Below, in pieces: positions 1-6,630 of a stretch of 9,954 nt of DNA (positions are counted from its first letter, which is position 1; each line of letters opens with the position of its first letter). Origin of the DNA: Candidatus Eiseniibacteriota bacterium (GTDB lineage Bacteria; Joyebacterota; Joyebacteria; Joyebacterales; Joyebacteraceae). The stretch lies in NCBI GenBank assembly GCA_030638405.1, contig DAOWER010000167.1, positions 1 to 9,954 of the forward strand, written 5' to 3'. The translations under genes and the position numbers were made by a program. The notes under the pieces are model-generated. The model saw only the letters and a program-made list of their open reading frames with translations. It was not told the origin of the DNA and made no database searches.

Positions 1-722
1 AGGTGCGACCGGTAGTAGCCGGACAGGGGTCCGCTTCCCACGACGACGAGCCGCGCCTCGGGGACCTCCTTGAGAATGCGCGGCATCGCCCTGAACAGGA
101 ACTTCGCACCCTTGCGCGGCTCCATCCTCCCAACGAAGAGAATCTTGAAGGTCCCGTCGTCGCGAAGGGAAGCGGGCGCGGCGACCGAGAACCTCTCGAT
201 GTCCACGCCGTTAGGGATCACGGTGTACTCGCCGCCGAAGTGGTCCGCGACCGTCCGCTCCGCCGCCGCGGACACGGCGATCCTCGCATCCAGCCTGTCG
301 ATGTAGCGCGTGAGAAGCGGGCGGAACAGCTTGTAGCCCAGGGAGGTGCTGTCGTAGTTCGCGTGGAACGTGCCCACCATGGGCGCCTCCGCTTCGGCAA
401 GGACGGCAAGGCACAGCGTCGGCATGAGCGGCTCGTGCAGGTGGAGAACGTCGAACCGCTCGGCCAGGAGCATTCTCCGCACCTTCGCTCTCATTCGCAC
501 GTCGACGGCCACCGGGCAGATGGAACCGTTCGCCGGAACCGGGACCGACCGGCCGATCCGAATCACGCGCTCCTCGTTCGGCGCCTGACCCGGACCGAAG
601 TGCGTGGTGACGACGCGGACGTCGTGCCCCAGCCGGCCGAGTTCGACGCCGGTGTGGTAGACGTGCTCGGGCACGCCGCCGGGATACGGATGGTAGGTCG
701 ATGTGACGATGCCTATCCTCAA
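1..722 (-). CDS. PimA-like GT4 glycosyltransferase (partial, C-terminus beyond window)
   Basis: A GT-B fold glycosyltransferase of family GT4 that most resembles phosphatidyl-myo-inositol mannosyltransferase PimA, a cytosolic membrane-associated enzyme that moves mannose from GDP-mannose to an inositol phospholipid. The 240 residues present cover the N-terminal domain and the start of the nucleotide-sugar domain. Visible signatures are the PGGV loop (14-17), VPVPANGS (60-67), DVLHLHEP (91-98), GTFH (117-120), IPNGVD (169-174) and GRMEPRKG (198-205). The last contains the Arg and Lys (R199, K204) that bind the donor phosphates in this family. The TTG start at 722 follows AGGAGG with a 6-base spacer and overlaps the stop of the upstream acyltransferase by four bases (TTGA), so translation is probably coupled. 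The conserved RIGIV strand begins at residue 2, which fixes this start. The C-terminal domain with the rest of the donor site lies outside the window. It could also be another GT4 enzyme acting on a different acceptor; GT4 membership is secure and the PimA assignment is likely. Confidence 0.9.
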   Translation of the reverse strand, partial: MRIGIVTSTYHPYPGGVPEHVYHTGVELGRLGHDVRVVTTHFGPGQAPNEERVIRIGRSVPVPANGSICPVAVDVRMRAKVRRMLLAERFDVLHLHEPLMPTLCLAVLAEAEAPMVGTFHANYDSTSLGYKLFRPLLTRYIDRLDARIAVSAAAERTVADHFGGEYTVIPNGVDIERFSVAAPASLRDDGTFKILFVGRMEPRKGAKFLFRAMPRILKEVPEARLVVVGSGPLSGYYRSH

Positions 723-2989
723 GAGCGTCCTCCTGCCCCGCCCCACATGGGCTGCATCATGCACCACTGCTCCGGGTAGCGGGTGATGTACTCCTCGATG
801 ACGCTGGCCAGTTGCTGTGTGTGTGCAGCCTCGTCGAACTCCACGCCGTCCTCGACTGCAAGCTCCAGAGGGGCCTCGATGTGGGTCACGAAGGTATCGT
901 CGGGCTGGCGGATACAGAACGCGGGGACTATCGGGGCCCCGAGCTTCGCTGACCAGTACGCCGCGCCTCTGGGAAACAGGGTCTTCTCACCAAAGAAATC
1001 GACCTCGACACCGTCACCGTCGATCAGACGCTCGCCGACCACAAGGACCACCTCATTCCGCCTGAGTGCCCGGGCTATCCCCAATGGCCTCCCGAGCGGG
1101 ATGACCTTGATACCGCGCCTCTCGCGCATGGAGGTGACAGTCCTTTCGGATGCTCTCTGCGAGACCGGCTCCACGATGGCGGAGAGTTCGGGCAGCTCGC
1201 CGGTCTCCACCAGGGCGGCGCCGCCCATGTCCCAGTTGCCGAGGTGCGCCGTCACAAGGAGCGCGCCCTTGCCGCCGTGAAGCGCTTCCTTCAGATGCTC
1301 GAGCCCCTCGGTGCGCACGATCTCTGCTACCCGGCCGCGGGTCCTCCCGTTCAGTCCGAAGAAGTCGGCCCAGTAGAGGGCATAGCTTCGGAACATCTGC
1401 CTGGCCAGCACCCTGACCTCCGGACTCTCCGGAGGCTTCCGTATCACACGGGACATGTTCTCACTGGCCCCCCGCCGCTTGTCGGGCATCACGACGAAGG
1501 CAATGCCGGAGAGCACCGAGGCCAGCCAGTAGCTCACCTTGCGCGGCAGACTTGCGGCCAGCGCCGAGCCCGCCCTGAGCAACGGGTAGGCGTTAAGCAG
1601 ATTGAGCTTGGACGTGTCCGCGAGGAGAACCAGCGAAAGCGCGGAGTAGCCGATGGACGCCGCTCCGAGAACCGCCAGGAGGCTCCTCGGGCCTATGATG
1701 TCGACGACGATGCCCGAAGCGATGCCCGCCAGCCCGAACGCCGCCTTGCTGACCATCTCCCGGAACCCGAAGGCCTTGCCCACGGCCTCTCCGGGCATGT
1801 TCTCCTGGAGGATCGTGTCACAGGTGACCATCGTCGGCGCGATGAGGAGACCCAGGACGAATATCCACATGCCAAGAACCGGGATGGAGCCGATCGTCGA
1901 GAAGATCATGATGACGACGCCGGACGCGAAGAAGCTGACCGTGATTATCGCCCGCGGGGGAGTCTTGTGGAGGAACTTGCCTACGAAGAGCGAGCCCACC
2001 AGCATGCCGATGCCGCCCACGGAGAACAGCATGCCGACATCGGCCGCGCCCAGACCGAACTCATTCCTCACGAGCACCGGACACGCGATGAGCACGAACC
2101 CGGCGATCAACATGACGGCGGAGAAGGAAACGGTGGAGTAGACGACCACACGGTTACCGCGCATCTGCCTCACGCCGTCCTTGAGGTCGGCGACGAGGCG
2201 ATGGTAGGCGGAACCGATGACCTCGACCTCCTCCTCGATCGGCGCGGCAATCTCCCTGCCCAGCTTCGCGGCGCCTCCAGCCAGCTCGGAGGCCGAATGG
2301 GCCTTCAACGTCTGCCTGGCCGTCTCGCCGAACGCGTGCCGGCGCGCAACGTGCGTAGCCTCGCGCGCCGCCTTCATCTCCGACACGCTTCTGAGAGTCA
2401 GGAAGCTCGCGATCACAGCGGACACGACGAATGTGCCGGAGTCAGCGAGGAATCCGGCCGTGAAACCGAACCGCTCCACCAGGAGCCCGCCGCCCCAGGG
2501 ACCCAGCATGATGGTCGCCATCATGGCCACATTCAGAAGCGAGTTCGCGGCAAGAAGCCTGTCGCCCTCGACGATCTGAGGGATCGCGGCCGACTTGGCG
2601 GAAAGGTAGAAGCGGTTGACGGTGAACACAATGAAGACGATCACGTAGACGGGAACCATCGAGCGCGCGAAGAACGGTATGGCCGCGACGAGCACCGCTC
2701 GCACGATGTCCGATGCGATCATCATCTTCTTGCGTGAGAGTCGGTCCGCGTAGACACCGGAGATGGGGCCGAAGATGAGCACGGGAGCGCTGGCAAGCAG
2801 GAGGATCTTCGAGAACTCGAGACCCTTGATCGCGCCGGCGCTCAGGGAGAAGATGAGAGCCGTCAGGGCCATGAGATTCAGGTGGTCCCCGAGCTGCGAG
2901 GCAAACGTGCTCGCCCACAGCAACGAGAAGTTCCTGTTCCTGAAAAGACTCAGCAGACCCCTGGTGTGTCTGTCTCGCGTCTCGTCCAC
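719..2989 (-). CDS. MFS transporter fused to LpxL/PatA-type lysophospholipid acyltransferase
   Basis: A two-domain integral membrane protein of about 756 residues. Residues 13-458 are a 12-helix major facilitator transporter with motif A between helices 2 and 3 (VYADRLSRKK, 79-88). Residues 464-748 are a full-length acyltransferase of the LpxL/HtrB/PatA family, which moves acyl chains onto lipid A precursors or phosphatidylinositol mannosides at the inner face of the membrane. It has the catalytic HX4D motif (HLGNWD, H582 and D587), a GER segment near E653, GVEVDFFGE (660-668) and the terminal YPEQW element (738-742). The FFGE and QW elements look closer to PatA than to lipid A enzymes. A GTG at 2995 lies directly against GGAGGG, leaving no spacer, so the GTG at 2989, with 7 bases after GGAGG, is the better start. 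The gene lies 42 bases after the PhaR-like gene and overlaps the PimA-like gene. A hydrophilic loop of about 75 residues (203-278) separates the two halves of the transporter and is unusually long. The transported substrate is unknown; a lipid is inferred from the fusion. Confidence 0.9.
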   Translation of the reverse strand: MDETRDRHTRGLLSLFRNRNFSLLWASTFASQLGDHLNLMALTALIFSLSAGAIKGLEFSKILLLASAPVLIFGPISGVYADRLSRKKMMIASDIVRAVLVAAIPFFARSMVPVYVIVFIVFTVNRFYLSAKSAAIPQIVEGDRLLAANSLLNVAMMATIMLGPWGGGLLVERFGFTAGFLADSGTFVVSAVIASFLTLRSVSEMKAAREATHVARRHAFGETARQTLKAHSASELAGGAAKLGREIAAPIEEEVEVIGSAYHRLVADLKDGVRQMRGNRVVVYSTVSFSAVMLIAGFVLIACPVLVRNEFGLGAADVGMLFSVGGIGMLVGSLFVGKFLHKTPPRAIITVSFFASGVVIMIFSTIGSIPVLGMWIFVLGLLIAPTMVTCDTILQENMPGEAVGKAFGFREMVSKAAFGLAGIASGIVVDIIGPRSLLAVLGAASIGYSALSLVLLADTSKLNLLNAYPLLRAGSALAASLPRKVSYWLASVLSGIAFVVMPDKRRGASENMSRVIRKPPESPEVRVLARQMFRSYALYWADFFGLNGRTRGRVAEIVRTEGLEHLKEALHGGKGALLVTAHLGNWDMGGAALVETGELPELSAIVEPVSQRASERTVTSMRERRGIKVIPLGRPLGIARALRRNEVVLVVGERLIDGDGVEVDFFGEKTLFPRGAAYWSAKLGAPIVPAFCIRQPDDTFVTHIEAPLELAVEDGVEFDEAAHTQQLASVIEEYITRYPEQWCMMQPMWGGAGGRS

Positions 2990-3031
2990 CTGCACCCCTC
3001 CAGCCCGCTCGGACGCCCTGCTGCGACGTCG

Positions 3032-3373
3032 CTAGGCCGATCCCCCGGCTGCACCGGTCCTGCCTCCGACGCTCGTCTCGGCCTCGGAATCGTACGGGTC
3101 ACCCGCCCGCGTGCCCGCCACCATCGCTGTCTTCAGGGCGGCGACCAGGCGGTCGGCATCCTCCAACCCGAGCCCCTCCGACGACCGCCTCCTGAGCCGC
3201 TCGAGGAGAGACTGAAGCAGGGTGACCACAGTGATGTCCTCACCGGACGCCCTGTCCACGACGGAGATGGACTCCCCGCCGATGACCAGCCTCGAGATCT
3301 CCATGAGAGTGATCGCCCTGCGCTCACTTGCGTCGTAGAGCCGCCTGTTGGCGTGCTTGATGATGGTTCTCAA
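3032..3373 (-). CDS. Short PhaR-like regulator (PHB_acc_N DNA-binding domain)
   Basis: A 113-residue protein whose first 60 residues match the DNA-binding domain of PhaR, the repressor of polyhydroxyalkanoate granule genes. Visible family signatures are IIKHANRRLYD (4-14), ITLMEISRLV (21-30) and VVDRASGEDIT (38-48), followed by a leucine-rich helix (TLLQSLLERL, 51-60). The rest is a short charged helix (about 70-85) and a low-complexity tail rich in Gly and Ala. Classical PhaR proteins are about 180-200 residues and carry further C-terminal segments that are missing here. The start is TTG, preceded by AGGGGAG at a 6-base spacing; the first internal ATG (codon 24) would remove the conserved core, so TTG is required. 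No PHA synthase, phasin or depolymerase gene is present. The gene is the first of a set leading into the lipid enzymes, so it may regulate membrane lipid synthesis rather than PHA storage. The domain call is strong; the regulon is inferred. Confidence 0.88.
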   Translation of the reverse strand: MRTIIKHANRRLYDASERRAITLMEISRLVIGGESISVVDRASGEDITVVTLLQSLLERLRRRSSEGLGLEDADRLVAALKTAMVAGTRAGDPYDSEAETSVGGRTGAAGGSA

Positions 3374-3418
3374 GATGCACTCCCCTCAGGTTTCCCGCAT
3401 CAGACCGGGCTCGTCAGC

Positions 3419-3433
3419 TGGTGCATTGCACCA
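3419..3433. promoter_or_regulatory. Operator-like palindrome TGGTGCAtTGCACCA over the predicted transcription start
   Basis: A 15-base inverted repeat with perfect 7-base arms around one central base. It contains TGC-ATT-GCA, the TGC-N3-GCA form I recall being reported for PhaR binding sites in Paracoccus and Rhodobacter. It lies just downstream of the predicted -10 element and covers the expected +1, a position where a bound repressor would block initiation. Autoregulation by the PhaR-like protein encoded 46 bases further on is the obvious hypothesis. The palindrome is seen directly; the binding protein is inferred. Confidence 0.5.
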
Positions 3434-3437
3434 CTAC

Positions 3438-3466
3438 ACTCTAGGGACGCTCATCAGCTCAGTCAA
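3438..3466 (-). promoter_or_regulatory. Predicted sigma70-type promoter for the phaR-like/MFS-acyltransferase/pimA-like set
   Basis: Reading the minus strand, a -35 element TTGACT (3466-3461, five of six consensus bases) is separated by exactly 17 bases from a -10 element TAGAGT (3443-3438, four of six). Transcription should begin near 3431, giving a leader of roughly 58 bases before the TTG start at 3373. This is the best promoter match I found in the window and it lies in the longest gap between genes. Confidence 0.6.
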
Positions 3467-3475
3467 GCCGATTCG

Positions 3476-3487
3476 ACACTATAGTGT
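3476..3487. repeat. 12-base perfect palindrome ACACTATAGTGT upstream of the -35 element
   Basis: A perfect 12-base palindrome whose near edge is 9 bases upstream of the predicted -35 element. A close copy of one half, ACACTCTA, lies at 3436-3443 and overlaps the -10 element, 40 bases away or about four helical turns. The position suits an activator site or one part of a looped operator. With no spacer between the arms and no T-run after it, it is not a terminator. Confidence 0.35.
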
Positions 3488-3533
3488 GCAGTCACTCATA
3501 ATAGACGCCAGCCTGCGTAGAATGCGTGCCGCA

Positions 3534-5534
3534 CTACTCCCCGGGCCCGCCGCTTCTGAACCGAGGCCAGATGCTCCAGGCGAGGGTCATTGTCAGGACT
3601 CCGAATGCCACGAGCGCGACGACCCCTGCCCAACTCCCGGCCCAGTCGTGCCCGATGTTGACGAAGTTGTAGAACGCGGCCGTGACCCTGGTCGCGGCTC
3701 CGACCGGCTCTCCAGCCGCGGTGAGTTTCTCACTCTGCATCGACGAGTTGTAGAGCGCCGCCACGATGATGCCCGTCACGCCGCCGCCGGCGATGAGACC
3801 GGACCCGTACAGCACGCCCCTCTCCCGCAGGCGGTGCCGGACATCCGCGTCCTTGATGCGCTCCGTGAGCAGCCTGACGAACCCGCCGACCATTATGGGC
3901 GTCGAGAGCCTGATCGGGAGGTAGAGCCCGACCGAGAACGGGAGCGACGGTATGCCGAGAAGCTCGACGCATGCGGCGATGAAGACACCGATGAAGACCA
4001 GCGTCCACGGCAGCGACATCGTCAGAACGCCCTTCACAACCATCGACATCAGGACGGCCTGCGGGGCAGGCAGCTCTTCCGAACCGATCCCGTAGACCCT
4101 GTGGAGGAAGAAGACGACCCAGCCGATGACGAGCGCAGACGACAGGACCCCGATGACCTCACCGTACTGCTGCCGGCGCGGCGTCGCGCCGACGAGGAAT
4201 CCGGTCTTGAGATCCTGCGACGTGTCGCTGGCGATGCAGATGGCGATGCAGACGACCGCCCCGACCGAGATGGCAGCGATCATGCCCGCCGTGCCGGTCC
4301 ACCCGAGACCGAGAAAGATCAGGCTCGTCGCCAGGAGCGTGCCTATGGTCATTCCCGAGGCCGGGTTCGACGTGCTGCCCACCAGCCCCACGATGCTCGA
4401 GCTGACCGTGACGAAGAAGAAGCTGAAGACCACTATGAGTATCGCGCCGACCACGTTGACCGGGATCTGCGGCAGGAGCCAGGCCAGTACGCCCAGCCCC
4501 AGGGCGCCCGCCATCACGTACTTGACGGGCAGGTCCAGTGCCGTGCGCTTGACGGCTCCGCCGCTGCCGGCGCGGTCGCGCGCGACCTCCTTCATACCCG
4601 AACCGAACGACCGCACCATGGTCGGGATGGCTCGGATGAGCGTCACCAGCCCGCCGAACGCGACTGCGCCTGCCCCGATGTATCTAATGTAGTTGTTCCA
4701 GATGTCGGCCGGCCCCATGTCCCTGATGAGGACCGTCGCCGGGTAGAGAGGCTCGGAGAGTCCGCTCCCCATCATCTTGATGATGGGGATGAGAACGAGC
4801 CACCCGATGGCGCCGCCCGCGACCATGATGCCCGCGATCCTGGGGCCGATGACGTAGCCCACGCCGAGAAGGGCCGGCGTGATCTCACCGCCGATGCGCG
4901 CGCCCTGGATGCCGCGGATGTCCCACTCCGGTTTGTAGCTCCAGAGCTCCATGCCCTCCATGATGAACTTGTACAGAGCCCCGATGCCGACGCCTGCCAT
5001 AACGCGCTTGACCATCGTCCCGCCACGATCGCCGGCGACGAGCACCTCGGCGCACGCCGTGCCTTCCGGGTATGGAAGCCGCCCGTGCTCGCGGACGATC
5101 AGGTGCTTCCGCAGCGGGATCATGAAGAAGACGCCGAGCAGTCCGCCGACCACCGACAGGATGAAGATCTTCGAGAGCTGCGGCATGAACCCGAGCACGA
5201 TGAGCGCTGGGACCGTGAAGATGACACCGGCGGCGAGCGACTCGCCGGCCGAGCCCACCGTCTGGACCATGTTGTTCTCGAGCACGGTCGAACGCCAGAA
5301 CTTGGAGATCGCGATCGCTATGACGGCGGCTGGGATGGACGCCCCGACTGTGATGCCGACCTTGAGCCCGATGTAGGCGTTCGCCGCTCCGAAGACAATG
5401 CCAACCAGTATGCCGACGATAACGGCGCGCAGCGTGAGTTCGCGCATCGTCTCGTGGTGTTCGACGTACGGGCTGTAGCTTTCGCCCGCGACGCCACCAT
5501 ACGCTTCCTTTCCGAGCCGCTTCTTCTCGCTCAT
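3534..5534 (-). CDS. OPT-family oligopeptide transporter
   Basis: A 666-residue polytopic membrane protein of the OPT superfamily, whose members import oligopeptides or metal chelates by proton coupling. The sequence is hydrophobic throughout, with about 14-16 membrane segments, and the length is typical of the prokaryotic branch. Recognisable family signatures are SPYVEHHETMRELTLRAV (21-38), NAYIGLKVGITVGASIPAA (52-70), EGTACAEVL (157-165), STSNPASGMTIGTLL (387-401), DTSQDLKTGFLVGATP (437-452) and LPFSVGLYLP (531-540). The ATG start follows GGGGGAG with a 5-base spacer. It begins 19 bases after the TPR gene stop and so is probably cotranscribed with the TPR and EamA genes. No substrate can be read from the sequence; peptides are the usual assumption, and metal-siderophore uptake is the main alternative. 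No terminator is visible after the stop. Confidence 0.95.
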   Translation of the reverse strand: MSEKKRLGKEAYGGVAGESYSPYVEHHETMRELTLRAVIVGILVGIVFGAANAYIGLKVGITVGASIPAAVIAIAISKFWRSTVLENNMVQTVGSAGESLAAGVIFTVPALIVLGFMPQLSKIFILSVVGGLLGVFFMIPLRKHLIVREHGRLPYPEGTACAEVLVAGDRGGTMVKRVMAGVGIGALYKFIMEGMELWSYKPEWDIRGIQGARIGGEITPALLGVGYVIGPRIAGIMVAGGAIGWLVLIPIIKMMGSGLSEPLYPATVLIRDMGPADIWNNYIRYIGAGAVAFGGLVTLIRAIPTMVRSFGSGMKEVARDRAGSGGAVKRTALDLPVKYVMAGALGLGVLAWLLPQIPVNVVGAILIVVFSFFFVTVSSSIVGLVGSTSNPASGMTIGTLLATSLIFLGLGWTGTAGMIAAISVGAVVCIAICIASDTSQDLKTGFLVGATPRRQQYGEVIGVLSSALVIGWVVFFLHRVYGIGSEELPAPQAVLMSMVVKGVLTMSLPWTLVFIGVFIAACVELLGIPSLPFSVGLYLPIRLSTPIMVGGFVRLLTERIKDADVRHRLRERGVLYGSGLIAGGGVTGIIVAALYNSSMQSEKLTAAGEPVGAATRVTAAFYNFVNIGHDWAGSWAGVVALVAFGVLTMTLAWSIWPRFRSGGPGE

Positions 5535-5553
5535 TGGGACTCCCCCGGCATGC

Positions 5554-6630
5554 CTACGGGTGTTCGACGTCGAGCCTCTCCTTCGACTCGACCGCCATTA
5601 CGTGTTCGGGATTCAGGCTGATCGCCTCGTCCAGCTCGGCCATCGCCTCTTCGTACCTCCCCTGCCTCTCATACACCAGCGCGAGACGCCAGTGGGCCGA
5701 CGCCACCTCCGGCTCCTTGGGACGGTCCTCGGCTGCGATGTACGCCTTGAAACCCTCTTCGGCGGCGGCGAGATCGTCCCCCCAACCGTAGTGCGCGCGA
5801 GCCAGCTGGTAGACCGCCACCAGATCGTCGGGCGCGAGCTCGCGGACGCGCTCGAACACGGGGACGGCGTCGTGCGGCCGCTCGCGGTCCAGGTAGAACG
5901 TGCCGAGCAGGGACCACCCTTCGGCGTTCTGTGAGTCCACCGCGGCGGCGGCGAGGTATGACGACTCGGCGGTTTCGAAGTCGTCCTCCCGCTTGGCGAT
6001 GACGGCGTGAGCGATGTGGCCATGGTACACGTCGAGAGACGCTATGGTCCCGGCCTTCTCCTTCGCCTTGTCCATTCCGCCACCCGCGACCGAGGGAGCG
6101 TACAAGCAGAAGTACAAAAGGGCCATATGCGCGTCGACGTTCTCGGGATCGTACTTTACGGCCAGTTCGCATTCCTGCTTGAACTTCCCCCCGTAGAACA
6201 TCGCCCTCAGGCCACCTCTGTTCGCTTTCATCCCGTACCCGCTCGCAAGCATGAAGTGGTAGCGCGAGTTCTTCTTGTCCTTCTTGATGGCTTTGCGGGC
6301 GTACTTGATGGCCTTGTCGGGATCGTCCTCGATGAGCCCCACGATGGCGAGACCGCACAGAGCGCGATGCTCACCTGATTCCAGTGACAGGATCTCGGAG
6401 AACAACACCTCGGCCGAGGCGGCGTCTCCGTCTTCGAGCGCCCGGTTGGCTCGGGCCAGAAGCGAGTCCACGGACACCGGCTCGGTAACCTGTTCGTCAG
6501 CCGCCGACGCCTGCCCGACGAACGCGGCCATCGCCGCCAGGAGCACGGTCAGGGTCGTGAGCGCGTGGCGCGTTCGCTTCCACCTCCGAGCGGGGGCGGC
6601 CGTTCGTGTCCTTCGTACCGGATTCTTCAT
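5554..6630 (-). CDS. Exported TPR-repeat protein
   Basis: A 358-residue protein with a basic N-terminus, a hydrophobic stretch (about 24-40) and a signal peptidase I-type site after GQASA (cleavage near residue 43), so probably periplasmic or extracytoplasmic. The mature part is mostly tetratricopeptide repeats: about 51-84, 88-121, 145-175, 205-235, 237-269, 271-303 and 310-345. Between repeats, YAPSVAGGGMDKAKEKA (177-193) is a motif I have seen in other exported bacterial TPR proteins. TPR domains hold protein partners and have no catalytic residues, so a specific role cannot be assigned. The ATG at 6630 follows GGAGG with a 7-base spacer and overlaps the last base of the EamA stop codon (TGATG), so the two are likely translationally coupled; the OPT gene follows 19 bases on. 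The frame stays open upstream to 7086, but that stretch lies inside the EamA gene, has shadow-like composition, and would bury the signal peptide. Confidence 0.85.
   Translation of the reverse strand: MKNPVRRTRTAAPARRWKRTRHALTTLTVLLAAMAAFVGQASAADEQVTEPVSVDSLLARANRALEDGDAASAEVLFSEILSLESGEHRALCGLAIVGLIEDDPDKAIKYARKAIKKDKKNSRYHFMLASGYGMKANRGGLRAMFYGGKFKQECELAVKYDPENVDAHMALLYFCLYAPSVAGGGMDKAKEKAGTIASLDVYHGHIAHAVIAKREDDFETAESSYLAAAAVDSQNAEGWSLLGTFYLDRERPHDAVPVFERVRELAPDDLVAVYQLARAHYGWGDDLAAAEEGFKAYIAAEDRPKEPEVASAHWRLALVYERQGRYEEAMAELDEAISLNPEHVMAVESKERLDVEHP

Noticed and set aside
3..779. A 258-codon plus-strand open frame at the left end
   Set aside because: It lies opposite the PimA-like glycosyltransferase, whose minus-strand frame shows all expected GT4 motifs.
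1244..2737. A 497-codon plus-strand open frame opposite the MFS-acyltransferase gene
   Set aside because: Charged low-complexity translation typical of antisense GC-rich DNA; the minus frame carries clear MFS motifs.
3467..3533. A possible intrinsic terminator after the OPT gene
   Set aside because: I found no GC-rich stem with a loop followed by a T-run on the minus strand; the only strong palindrome has no loop space.
3348..5621. A 757-codon open frame on the plus strand opposite the OPT transporter
   Set aside because: It is the antisense shadow of a high-GC gene: rich in Asp, Arg, His and Glu, with no domain pattern, while the minus frame gives a clear OPT protein.
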